DNA of 64,000 bases, taken from contig CM054114.1 in the NCBI GenBank assembly GCA_028673005.1, forward strand, positions 25,720,869 to 25,784,868. The letters are read 5' to 3'. The notes beneath the pieces were generated by a model. That model worked only from the letters and a program-made list of their open reading frames with translations. It ran no database searches and had not been told where the DNA came from. Positions 34,141 to 45,019 of this stretch are shown in pieces; within the stretch, counting starts at the first letter, position 1; every line of letters starts with the position of its first letter. A program made the position numbers and the translations under genes. The DNA comes from Tanypteryx hageni. Its lineage: Eukaryota; Arthropoda; Insecta; Odonata; Petaluridae.

Positions 34141-36884
34141 GATCAACATATTATACTTATACAGTTATTAGGAAAATACCGTCATACCTTCATAACTAAA
34201 TTTAAAGTTTTATTTTCTGCTCCAGATACATAAATAAAATTACAACTCTGAATTCCAATCACGATGCACTAAAATACTAGATGAAAAACACTGAATATCT
34301 ATAATAAAAGACAATGTTGGTTGCTAATCATTAAAATAGTTTACAAATCAAAAACGGTAAGAGATAATGGTTAGAAATTTTCCAGGAATGCTTGACTCGC
34401 ATACTAAAAGTGATAGACAACAATATTTGGATAAACGACCCGAGTTCGAATCCAGGAGATTATTTCTATTTCTCATAAGGTAACACGTAAAAATGAACAT
34501 CGACGTGCAGTCATTTCTTCTTTTGGAAATTAAAATTAGAAAAATCTAACTTTTGATCTTCGGAGCTATACCATTCTAAAGAAAACATTTTCATGTTTCT
34601 CGTTCAATTCGTCTTTTTTCGTCTTCAGCTCGAAATCGCTCATGTTAATCGTTTTAATGGTATATTTTGGGAAACTCTTGGCATTTTAACGAGATGTTGC
34701 CTTGCCTTCCTATCACGTACATTTTTAAACCTCGAAATCCTATTGTTACTTAAATCCATATAGGTTTTCAGCGTGCTTTGAAGGCTTTTGTTGCGAGAAG
34801 GAGAGAAAGAAAGGTGGGGAAAATGATTTTCATAGAAATCAATGTAAACAACAATGGTTACGTTATTTATGAGAAAGAATACCTAAGTAAAAAGCTGAAA
34901 TACTATTCAAAAAGATTAAAAATCGTAATAATGTACTAAATCTAATATTATTAAAATATAAACGAAATGAAAATCTGAGGAACGAGCTTGACATTTTAAT
35001 AAACAAACCGAGCATGTAAAAATTATATGGGGTGAAGGATTTTGAGATAGGTTACGCGAGATAGGTAAAATAATGGAGGATTTGAGGACGGTTTTAAAAA
35101 TAGGAAGAGCAAGAGAGATTTAAAAGAATAAAAAAATAACAAAACTAAGAATAAAAAGCTATTTTGTTCGTCCGTTGGTCTGATTGTGTGTCAAGCTATT
35201 AAAACGGGAATAACCCGATCAAGGATGTAGATAGAAAACTGAAAATTGGCAGAAATGATCTTATCAAATATAAAAATGATTTTTCGAAATTACATTTTGT
35301 CGTGCAGGCTATTCTTCTTTCAGAAATTAAAATTGAAAAAACCTGACCTACGATCATCCGATTTGAACTTTTTTAAAGATATATTAATAAAATCACTTAT
35401 ACTATTCTTCTTTTTCCGAAATCGCTCATTTTTTTATCTTTACAACTGACTGCTCTGGAAAACAAAGTCAATATAAAGAGTGATTGTTAAAATAATTTAC
35501 TTAAAGTTAAAAAATTTTATTCCGTTTTTTATTAATTTGAACCTGTCATATTTGATGGGCAATTGCACTATTATGTACATGATAGACGAACATCGATAGA
35601 TATATCTTGATAGTAGTCCGCGCGGTAAAAAATAGGACGGTTCGCTCAATAATCCTTCAAAAATTCATGAATACTACCTATATGAGATTAACTGTAACTA
35701 ATACCATTATTTGCAGTGCTGTATATTTAAGTGCACACCAAATTCAAAAAACTTTTGGCGGGCGGGCACTTAAATCCGTACAATAAAGGTTACTACTTCT
35801 CATATCAGGTGAGATATATTTGTAATAATTTTTGATAGTTTTAATGAATATAAAATAAATTGGTAAATCGAATATTCAGTATTCTCTTTTGTTTTTACAT
35901 TATAATATAAATCGTTAAGACCGCATCTTGTGTATTCCGTCATGGAGTACATTTTTCCATTTTTGTGTTTTTCATTACTCCGGCATTCCTTCTGAGGTCA
36001 CTTTGAATGAATGACGCCAAAATTCCATTATTACTTCCATCGGCTGACTCAGAATATATGAGAATTTTCCATGTGATATGAATATCTAAGACATGAAAAA
36101 TTAAATGAAAAAAATGGAATCGGATCTACACTTTTTGACAGTCATTTCGATTATCTTTCGAATTCCGCCTCGGTAAGTTGAATAAAAACAACAAGAAATG
36201 CAGAAGTTGCGAATATTGTTGGTGGATACAAGAAAAGATTTCAAGGCGTTTAAATATTTTTATGCACATAAAATTGAATCTCTTTAATCTGGAACCGGAG
36301 TTGTACCGGACTATAGAATTTTTCAAACCAGGGGTAAATAATGATGGTACTGTTACCGTACACTACCTGAGGCACAATTTTATATAACGTAAGGGTAATA
36401 TTTATTCTCCTTTTCTAACACTCGAATCGCATTGGCTTGACTGTATTTCAGATTTTCGAATTGGGTTGAATCGAGTTAAATATATTAGAATTGGAAATGT
36501 ATGTAAGACAAGAAAATTATTTAGTCGCCAGTAAAAAATGGCGATTATGCATGAATAATGTATTTAATAAATATTAACACATCTTCCATTCTCTCTCTCT
36601 CTCTCTCCCTCCAATTCACATTCCCTCAATCTCCTCTCAAAAATATAGCTCTCTCAGCGTGACGGAATTCCAAACTCTGTTTAACGAATATACAAACATA
36701 GCTCATTATTTATGTAGATAGATACGTACGCCCACGGATCACATGCCGCCGGTGGTGCACGTACTTGAGCGTGACGGAATTACAAACATTGCTCATAATT
36801 TATACAGAAGATAGATAGATACTCCGTCTAAACTCATAAAATATTATTTTCCAAATATTATTTCTAATGGAGCTGACTGTATTA
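34141..36884. other. Gene-free stretch
   Basis: AT-rich; no gene. A B-box-like GAGTTCGAATCC at about 34440-34452 may be a SINE relic. CAG|GTGAGA at about 35808 and CG|GTAAGT at about 36174 look splice-donor-like but have no exon context. A (CT)n run lies at 36592-36607. Confidence 0.45.
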
Positions 36885-37870
36885 AATCAAGTCTGATGTG
36901 GCCACCATAAGACTTTCTCCATAGCTTTAATGTTTTAAAAATATTTCAAAGAGTTTAAATGATAATAAATACTTTAATTTAATGCGAGAAAAACTCATAC
37001 TTTACAAAGAACGGAAATAAACCCATACTGCAGCTTTTTGATATTGGATATAGCCAAGAATCTCCAACAATTAAGAAAATGACAAGAAGACCAAACATGG
37101 ACTAATGCAGGCTGGTTTCCTAAAGTTTATGTCTAAGTTGATTACTTATATTGACAAACAAATAGGGAAAAACTTTCCTGGAATCTAACCCGGGACTTCT
37201 ATCTTCGCCATAGAAAATATAGCCGGGAAGTGGGCCCTGGAATCACGAGCCTCATACCAAGTTTCGTGAAAATCGGTATATTGTTGCAAAGGTTGTTAGA
37301 AGGGGACACACAAACATACACACATACTCAGAGACAGGACCAATTAATAAGGCTGTTTCCTTTGGAAACCAGCCTAAAAATGATTGTTACTAATATGTAA
37401 CTAAGCGTAAAGTTTTTACAAAAGTTGCCTCCAGGTGATGTGGTTGTGGCAGATAAAAAATAAAGTTTCAAAAATATATCTTAAACAATAAAATATATGG
37501 AAAATTCATCGAAAAAAAAGTTGTAGAAAATTAAATTTCCTAAAACTTTTATTCCGATAATTTTTTCATTGATTAATATTAAAGCAAATATAAAAAACTG
37601 ATGTGGCCACCACATGGCTTTCTCCATATCTGTAACATTTCTGACAATATGATCCAAATGGAACTTATGGTGCCTACTTTCCACATAATATCTATTTAAT
37701 ACTTAAATTGGCTTTAATGGATTTAAAATCACCGCGGATGAGTTGCCCTTTGTGTTCCACAACTTCATAATTTAGCGTTTTAAAATATTACAAATACATT
37801 AAAATGGAAAACTTAATTGATGACGCGTATTTGTGTGACAAAAAACGAGTGTATGCACACTCATTCCAAA
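36885..37870. repeat. Dispersed repeat D with nested short element, then repeat B
   Basis: Repeat D (36885-37082 plus 37384-about 37600) starts CTGATGTGGCCACCA…CTTTCTCCATA and contains GATATTGGATATAGCC and TAACTAAGCG. It matches 60432-60850 in order. The D start motif recurs at 37603, followed by part B (37660-37870), which is inverted relative to 33.9-34.1 kb. A 294-bp element is inserted inside D. Confidence 0.65.
37083..37376 (-). mobile_element. 294-bp short mobile element (family A-C) with 7-bp duplication
   Basis: Flanked by AAAATGA at 37076-37082 and 37377-37383. The homologous D repeat at about 60620-60645 lacks it, so it is an insertion. Read on the minus strand it begins TAGGCTGGTTTCCAAAGGAA, contains CACACATACA-type simple sequence, ACCGATTTTCACGAAACTT and a B-box-like CCCGGGTTAGATTCC, and ends GGAAACCAGCCTGCATTAGT…GGTCTTCTTG. 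Both ends therefore carry GGCTGGTTTCC in inverted orientation. No coding capacity. A longer relative is at 62015-62758. Class is unknown: it is neither a clear SINE nor a standard MITE. Confidence 0.65.
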
Positions 37871-38495
37871 AGTATTACAACAATTTTAGCGGCGTCGCTT
37901 TCGCGGCAGATTTTATTACTTCCTATCTACGGGAATGTTATGTCAGTCAGTGAATATGTATTAGAGTCGTGACGCTACCTCAGCCTTCAGGGTTTATTAC
38001 TGTATAAAATACGGCATATTCTTGCGTATCGACCGGAGTTAATAAAGAGTATTCCGTATCTTGCGCGATCGTTTGAACGTAATATTATAATTCGCGACTG
38101 TTATTTAATAGTCATTATGGCATCGTGATGATAGCTTAAGCAGGCCCATGGAATTGATTTTTTGTCCAAGTGAGGTGTTGTTGGGGCAGGGATGAAGCAA
38201 ACTCGCTGCGTAATTAGTTATAATAGTAGAAGTACAAATTTCATTGGTTTTATCAAATTCCCCGGTTTGATAGTATTCGTTACATAATGAAAATAACGAA
38301 AGTGATAAGGCACAACTCTCAAAAACAGTCGAGATATAGGCGTTTAAATAAAAATTGCATAGTACCTTCTTCCATTACTCGCTACTTGATAGCATTCTCC
38401 TTATGTTCCACGTTAACCCTTAACTGGTGACATCGGATAAAAATTACCCAGCAAGGTCTGGAGCAATGATCTCCCCTCTACTTCTTAACCTTGGG

Positions 38496-41425
38496 CAGGG
38501 GTCGGCAAACTTTTGAGACGGAAGAGCCAAACCTGTCCCTCACAACAATTTAAAAATTATTCGAGAGCCATAAATATATTTTTACAAATAAGGAAAATTT
38601 AAAGTAATATTATAACAAGTTATTATATTAATTATATCTTTATTAAATGAAGAAAAAATCACAAAAAAATCACAAAAAAAATTACTCCCATTGGTTTTAA
38701 TCAGTGTGAGCAATGAGCTTGCATTTCCTTAGAAAGTTTCTGTATGTCCGGTTTGTAACTAGTCATTTTTAATTTAAGGCACGATTCCAAGTTGGCATCA
38801 GTAACTTGGCTCCTCAATTTACATTTAATGCAATTCATGTTAGAAAACGATTGCTCACATAAATATGTAGACCCGATATGAGTCCGGAAGACTATTTCAA
38901 GTATTGAAAATCATTGAGTCTGCCTTCTGTAGGTCTTTTATAGCAGTCTGCTTGTGCTGTGAAATCAGACCGCATTTTTCTTTTTCCAGTTCTTCTATTT
39001 CAGTACCAAGACGTACAAATTTGTAGCTCCATAAGCCTTTGCTTGTCAAGTCCAGCAATTGTATTTCAAAATTAGCCGTGTCAATATCAAACGGAGAAAA
39101 ATTAAATTCCTTGACATTGGCATTAAGAGGATTTGTAATAAAAGCTAGAGTCGCTTTATCATTTCTGAATTTCTGAAACCTTTGAAGAAAAGATTCTCTC
39201 ATATTTAAAACTGCTGTCTTAAAATTGTCTTTGTTAATGAGGGCATTGTTTTCTCGGCGATGATGAGACAAGTTTGGGAAATGAACTAAAGTTCCCCTCT
39301 CTAAATCTTCAGCGAACAGAATCAATTTCTTTTCAAACGAAATAACTTCTTCTAGCATTGAAAAAGCAGTATTTCCCTTGCCTTGTAATTTACGATTGAG
39401 CTGATTCAGTTGTGATGTAACGTCCACCATAAAGTACAATTTTTGCAACCACTTATCTTCTGTTAATTCTGGATATTGAACACCCTTGTTGTCGAGGAAT
39501 AGTTTGATTTCATTTATGCAAGATGCAAAACGCTTTAACATGTCGCCTCTGGAAAGCCATCGAAACCTGTTGTACTGGAGAAGATTTGTATACTCGCTCT
39601 CCATTTCACTTAGCAACTCTTTAAATTGTCGATGGTTAAGTCCCCTTGCTATAATGGTATTGGTAATCTTAATTACCAATTCCATAATTTTACCAATTTC
39701 CTCTGGAAATGTTTGTGCACAAAGTGCTTCCTGGTGGAGTATACAATGGAAAGTAATCACTTCATGATTAAATTTTCCTTTTAAAATTGAAACAAAACCC
39801 CTTTTCGCCCCCGTCATAATTTTTGCACCATCGGTTGCAATTGACACAATTTTATTGAGTGGGATATGATTTTTTTCCATGCATTCAAGGACGGCATTTG
39901 CTATGTCCTCTCCACGCGTTTGGCCCTTGAGTGGCAATAATCCCAGAAGTTCTTCTCTCGGACCCTCAGATGATATATGGCGCACAAAAAGGGAAACTTG
40001 GGCTTTGTCCTTGATGTCGCAAGACTCATCTACCGCCATTGATAAAGCTGAAGCTAATTTAACGTCTTCGACGTGTTGGTTGGTCACATTTGAGGACATT
40101 TTAGCTGTCCTATCTGCTACTGTTTTGGCAGATAACGGTATGTTTTTAATGTTATTTAAAATCTCTGCTTTGTTTTTGAAATCCCGAAAAAGTTCTTCAG
40201 ATGCATTAACAAAACAACTTTTTATGTATTCACCGTCTATGAATGGTTTTCCTCTCTTAGCGATCTCTTGACTCACTACGAAGCTTGCAATATTAACATT
40301 ATTGGCAGACTATATCCAATAATTAAATACAGAACTTGATTTTTCAACATTTTTCTGAAGTTCTTCAACTGCTCTCTTTCTCGTGTCACCGACAGGATAT
40401 TTTCTGGCAAATTTGGCATGTTTTGTCTTGAAGTGTCTCTCCAAATTTCACTTTTTGTTGTGCGCCAGTTTTTCTTGGCAAATAAGACAGGTTGAAAGGC
40501 CATCTGAGTTAGAGATGAACGCGAAAGATTCAGTCCATTCAGTTTTAAAGTCACGATGCTCATCTATTGTTTGTCTTATTTTTTTCTTCGTAGCCATGTT
40601 GAAAAGCACCCTAAACAATATATTTTATTTAACACGTCATATAAATACATTATATAAAAAGAAAATAAAAAGAACTAAGTGATTATTCAAAATAATAAAT
40701 AACAATAATTCGAAAATATAATTTCAAAAAATCTCACCAGTAACACGTTTTATTTTAACATTTGCGCGTGAAATAAAACACGCCGCGGTAAATCTCCACC
40801 GTCAACGTATCTAAATATAATAAAACCAATATTATTTATATATATATATTTGAAATAATTGCCTTTTTAATAATAATAATTGCCAGGTTGCCTTTATCAA
40901 CAATACCTTGTAACTTGTAGTAAACTTGGATGAGAAGATTATTGCAGTTTCTGGATACACCCAGCCAAAAGAGAATACTAAGTTTCAGAAACAGCAAAGC
41001 GACACGGACTCCACGTTCGCGCAACTACACAAAAAACAACTACACGTGCCTCCCCTAGATTCCCCGCTTTCACATTTCGCCATTGCCAACGTTGCCTTGC
41101 CCAGTAGAGGGCGCCCGTGCGCTCACTTATTAGTCACTTTGTTTGGCTGCCCTGCCTACTATGTGCTCAACCATTCCCTCCACTCCATCTGTATACCCCC
41201 TCCACGCTTGCTTTCCCCTAACTTCAGCTTCGCGCATCTTAGTGCCACGGAGTTTTGCGAGACCTATAAAACAAATGAAATCACCATTATGTGAATAAAA
41301 TCCTTTAAAAATTTTATAAATGAAACTATGATAGTTTTATTTTCATTTTCAATTTTACTTCAGAGCCACATGTACGCACCCAAAGAGCCGCATGTGGCTC
41401 GCGAGCCGCAGTTTGCCGACCCCTG
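38496..41425 (-). mobile_element. hAT transposon nested in the piggyBac relic
   Basis: Perfect 15-bp terminal inverted repeats CAGGGGTCGGCAAAC at 38496-38510 and (reverse complement) 41411-41425, with further GAGCC / GCGGCTC sub-terminal words at both ends. The 8-base flanks ACCTTGGG and ACCTAGGG match at 7 of 8 positions. Length is 2930 bases. It contains a nearly full-length minus-strand transposase. This is the best preserved transposon in the window. Confidence 0.95.
38701..40597 (-). pseudogene. hAT transposase with BED finger (GTF2IRD2/ZBED5-like), nearly intact
   Basis: One frame runs from Met at 40597 to 38900 with only two internal stops: TGA at 40450-40448 (inside the BED finger, after AHNKK) and TAG at 40312-40310 (after NYWI). 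The finger shows CLIC…RHFKTKH (C-x2-C, H-x4-H). Then follow SMAVDESCDIKDKAQ (first Asp of the RNase-H-like core), SIATDGAKIMTG (second Asp), FHCILHQEALC (the C-x-x-H motif), RFRWLSRGDML (the RW block), and a helical insertion. At 38899-38897 a TGA replaces a residue in FNT-NSLPDS. After a shift of one base and a small deletion the dimerisation region follows, GSTYLCEQSFSNMNCIKCK, ending at 38701. Few lesions mean recent death. Antisense frames at 39486-39767 and 39879-40271 are shadows. Confidence 0.93.
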
Positions 41426-41593
41426 ACCTAGGGTAACGGGTCCCTATTATACCTTCCTTTCAACTTTCTTCTAAACCCTTCTTAGGCCCTCAGTGTTCTA
41501 TTTGCTTTTACAGTGTGTTTTTAGTTTACCTTGGGTCATTAACCCGCTGCCACCAATAGCGTGACATTTCTTTTAAATCTTTCGATTTTCGTT

Positions 41594-42180
41594 TTTATGC
41601 TCGACCGGTATCATCTAAGAAGTTACAATGAAAAAAACAAAAAGAAAGAGATTTGACCATTATTTTTAGCGAATTGTAAAAAAGAAGTTGACTCATTATT
41701 GTTCGGATTGACCAAATATCTCATATTGGTAACATACACACCAAAAAAGAGAATTCCGTTATCCTTGTGTCCTCCATGCACAATTCAATTGCGGCTGATG
41801 ATGATACAAAAATCCGGATATTATTCATTATTACAATAATACTAAAGAACGGGTGGATATCTTAGATGAGAAATACTCTAAGCACTCATCCAGCAGGAGA
41901 TCATAGAGATGGATTCTTACAATTTTTTTCGACTTCTAGATATAGGTACAGTGAATGCAGAAATTTTGTACAGCTCCTATAAGATGTCACCCCAATAGGT
42001 GATCTATGCAAGTTTATGATAACACTCGCCCAACAGTTGCTGGTGCCTCATCTAAAAAGATGAGTTTAAAGCCTGCACATCCCTAGGGAACTACGAATGT
42101 GTATACAAAGAATTCTTGATTTAAGGAATGACACCGACGTAAAAGAACTCAAAACCACTGTTGCAAACCTTACAAGGTGA
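41594..42180 (+). pseudogene. piggyBac transposase, C-terminal half, decayed
   Basis: Motifs of the piggyBac transposase appear in order on the + strand across three frames: NCKKEVDSLLFGLTK and LVTYTPKK; then VILVSSMHNS; then NPDIIHYYNNTKERVDILDEK, matching the KP-x-x-I-x-x-YN-x-TK-x-GVD-x-xD block that holds a catalytic Asp (the Gly before Val is Arg); then RWILTIFF, LLDIGTVNAEILY, LAQQLLVPHLKR and IPRELR, which match the C-terminal helices. There are in-frame stops (for example TAG after SSSRRS and TGA after PHLKR) and at least three frame changes. The N-terminal half is missing. It is nonfunctional, but the motif order makes the identity clear. The enzyme normally excises seamlessly at TTAA. 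Confidence 0.75.
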
Positions 42181-42764
42181 GCACTACGCCCTTAAAAAAA
42201 GAATAAAACTAATAATGCAAAATTCCTATTTGCTTTGAGTGTTCCAGAAAAATTTTGTAAAGACTGTGCTAGGTCGGACTGAATTGGGTACTCAAATTTT
42301 ATTCAAGTTTTGTTTGATTTGTAATTTTTTTTATTATTAGTTCATTTTTAGATGATATACTATTCATATGAACTAAACCAAAATTTATTTCTCATATTTT
42401 TATATATTTACAAATAATATGCATATGTTGAATTGAATTATCATAATTGGTGACAAATAAATTTCATTTGTTAATGCTAAATATTTTTTAAGTTTTTTCC
42501 ATGTGTTTCTTATGCAGGAAAGTGTAATTCAACACGCAAGTGTAAAGCAGAAAATTAATTTAATAAATAACCTAAATTTAAACCCAGGATAAAGTTAACC
42601 CGGTGTCACCATTAGTGTCCCAAGAATTCCATGCCACCGGTTAAGGGTTAAACACCGGCGTAGTAGGCGGTTTTGCTGACGGAATGCACGCGATTGAAAT
42701 GCAGTATATCTTTTTTATAACTAATTGAGTTAAATGTTTGTTGCAGCCAGTAGATAGTTTAATT

Positions 42765-43250
42765 TTCCTTCATTCGCACTCAGCATACGGAAAATGAAGG
42801 GAAACGAAGAAATGACCGTATTTACGTCTATTGTCTTTACGTATACACAACATTTGTAAGTGAAAAGAAATGATAATCTACGACGAAGGAATGAACGTGA
42901 AAATGCAGATTATATTACTATTATTCGAGTAAGGAATGTGTTAAGTAATAGTCAATTGTTTAATTATTTACAGTTTATTAGGAAATTAGTAGGAGAATCA
43001 AAACTTCGATATTTCACTGGCATCACTACTGGAATTTCAGTTCGTAGACATACTAACCCATTAATATTTTCGTTTTTCACATAATTTCGTATATCGTAAA
43101 GAACACTTCTGACTCGCACGTATACACGCAAGATGTGTGCATCATTCCACTCATCTTTACTTACTCCGTACGTGGTAAAGGGGAAAGTATTGTTTTCATG
43201 ACAAAGTCGATTTTGAGATTTCAAAAGAAATACACGTCTCCGGAACACGT
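42765..43250 (-). repeat. Dispersed repeat R2, minus copy
   Basis: In reverse complement it aligns to 57.96-58.36 kb over shared blocks: GATGCACACATCTTGCGTG, GTGTTCTTTAC, then CTCGAATAATAGTAATATAATC, TTCACGTTCA and CTTCGTCGTA. The third copy is the one split by the MITE at 26.0 kb. No protein is recognised in any copy. Confidence 0.6.
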
Positions 43251-43371
43251 TTTCACCATTTTTTCGTGGATGTCTGTGTATATGACAGAAATTATATGAG
43301 TGTTCTAACTCAACAATTATTAACCGTGTCCAAGCAAAATTTCACATTTCATATTTTCGTTAAAGGGACAA

Positions 43372-43676
43372 GAGTTTATTAGTTTTTCGTAAAACTCAGT
43401 GGAACGGAAGTGCGTGTTTACCCTATTCACTTATCTATTTTTTTTTTAAATTGCTTTAATATTTAATGATGTTGAGCGAGGCGGAAATAGTGGTGGAAGG
43501 CGTGGTGTGTTGGTGGTGTGTGTCGTGGTGGTGATGAGCGTGATGGTGGTGATGAGCTCAGTGGTGGTGGTGGTGAGCTTAGTGGTGGTGGTTGTGAACG
43601 TGGTGGTGTTCCTATTCCTATCACAGGCACACACACACATTATCGAGGAAATTGTGAAAACTTGTTCAGGGGAGGA
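43372..43676. repeat. Dispersed repeat R3, rearranged, with TGG-rich simple repeat
   Basis: 43372-43432 is the reverse complement of 60853-60913 (GATAAGTGAA…GTAAACAC…CACTTCCG), while 43630-43676 (ACACACACATTATCGAGGAAA…TTGTTCAGGGGA) matches 61005-61055 directly, so the left part is inverted relative to the other copy. Between them (43495-43600) is a degenerate GTGGTGGTG microsatellite. The repeat resumes after the foldback element at 44284-44345. Confidence 0.6.
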
Positions 43677-44278
43677 ATAGGACGGTTCGGCGCAACCGAT
43701 TCGGCGACGGGACAATTAGGTGACGGGACGATTCGGCGCCTGGAGGAAAAACAACAACTTTTAGTTAGTTGAGTGGTTGGGGTGGGATTCGTTCTACTCT
43801 CTCCCCCTGGTTAGGTTGAGTGTTGGGGGTTGGATTCGTTCTAATTCCTCTTCCGGATTGGGTTGAGTGGTTGGGGGTTGGATTCTTAAGCTACTTTTAG
43901 TTGGGTTGAGTGGTTGAGAGTTGGATTCGTTCTATTTCCTCTCCTCTCCGGTTTGTATTGAGTGGTTACGGGTTGGATTTGATCTAATTCCTGCTCCCGT
44001 GTTAGGTTGAGTTGTTCGGGGTTGGATTCTTTCTACTTTCTCCCCCGGGTTGGGTTGAGAGTTTGGAAAGGTGGCAACCCTACTCACAACCCATTCCGGG
44101 GGAAAGAAATACAACGAATTCAACCCCGAACCACTCAACCCAACCTGGGGGAAGAGAATAGAACAAACCCAACCGCCAACCCAACCCAACTTTAAGTTGC
44201 TGCTTTTTCCTCCAGGCGCCGGATTGTCCCGTCGCCTAATTGTCCCGTCGCCAAATCGTTCGCGTCGAACTGTCCTAT
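43677..44278. mobile_element. Foldback element FB1
   Basis: The two ends form inverted repeats of nearly 90 bases: ATAGGACGGTTCGGCGCAAC inward from the left, ATAGGACAGTTCGACGCGAA from the right. Both continue into tandem words of the type CGACGGGACAATTAGG and end in CGGCGCCTGGAGGAAAAA. The core is a minisatellite of about 47-base units (GGTTGAGTGGTTGGGGGTTG…ATTCGTTCTA…TCTCCC), some six units in one orientation, then two in the opposite one, so much of the element can fold back. No coding capacity. Its right end abuts a palindrome ATACCCGTTACGGGTAT (44277-44293). Host repeat R3 is interrupted. Confidence 0.75.
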
Positions 44279-44345
44279 ACCCGTTACGGGTATCTTAAAA
44301 CGTGTATTTCCGTTGAAATTTCGAAATTCATTTTTTCATGGAGAA

Positions 44346-45019
44346 AGTAATTAACCGGCGATAATGAGCACCTCAGGAAACTATTTTAAACGCCTTTACG
44401 TATCCGCAAACGCAACGCAATTGACGCCATTTGGGAAAATGTAAGAAATTTCTTTCAAATTTTTATGCACCCGAAGACGCACTCATAGGGACAACTGAAA
44501 AGAATCCAAAATCAGACAAAAATAGAATAAGAGCGGCATTATAAATGCACAAGTGAGAGAGAGAAATTTCGTATACCATCTCTTTCAAAACGACTCCCGG
44601 AAATTCGTTCCACTCCGTCGAAAAAAACAACAGTGAAGGAAATTCCATTAATTTTTCTTATCCTTTTCAACCTCCTCCTCAACAATAACACGAAATCCTC
44701 TTTGAGCTCGCTTCATTTATCCTTTACACGCTCCCATAGATACCAATTGTTTCGATGCCTAAAAAAGGACAATAATCGACACCCATTGGGGATTCTGAAG
44801 GTATTAGGGATTTTTACAGGAGGGTTGAAATAATAAAGGCTGTGGAAACCCTTTTTAAATTACTGTTACATTTCGAATCCTTTTGAGTCATTCTCTCATG
44901 CTCTATAGGTTTTTACTATGATATTTTAAAGCGTCCTAATTACGATCACTTTTCACGTCTCCGACAATATCTTTCTCACTCTTCCTGCCATTATGCAATC
45001 TACGAAGAAATTAACACGC
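44346..45019. other. Gene-free stretch
   Basis: No gene recognised. Confidence 0.5.

Larger units (their letters stand above)
38413..42651 (+). mobile_element. Degenerate piggyBac element with a nested hAT transposon
   Basis: Both ends show TTAA followed by a shared inverted repeat, CCCTTAACYGGTGRCAT: left 38413-38433, right 42631-42651 in reverse complement, with 2 mismatches over 21 bases including TTAA. TTAA targets are diagnostic for piggyBac. Without the hAT insertion (38496-41425) and its duplication the relic is about 1.3 kb, shorter than autonomous elements, so it is internally deleted. Related sub-terminal sequences TTAACCCGCTGCCACC (41539) and TTAACCCGGTGTCACC (42595) lie inside. 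Confidence 0.75.

Noticed and set aside
35795..35815. CAG|GTGAGA as a recursive splice site on the + strand
   Set aside because: The pyrimidine tract before it is short and interrupted; expected by chance in 64 kb.
39486..40271. Plus-strand frames of 93 and 130 codons
   Set aside because: Antisense shadows of the hAT transposase at 38701-40597.
40926..41294. 122-codon + frame near the right end of the nested hAT
   Set aside because: Lies in the untranslated sub-terminal part of the transposon; no domain.
43446..43772. Frames of 84-89 codons rich in Thr or Gly
   Set aside because: They translate a GTGGTGGTG microsatellite.
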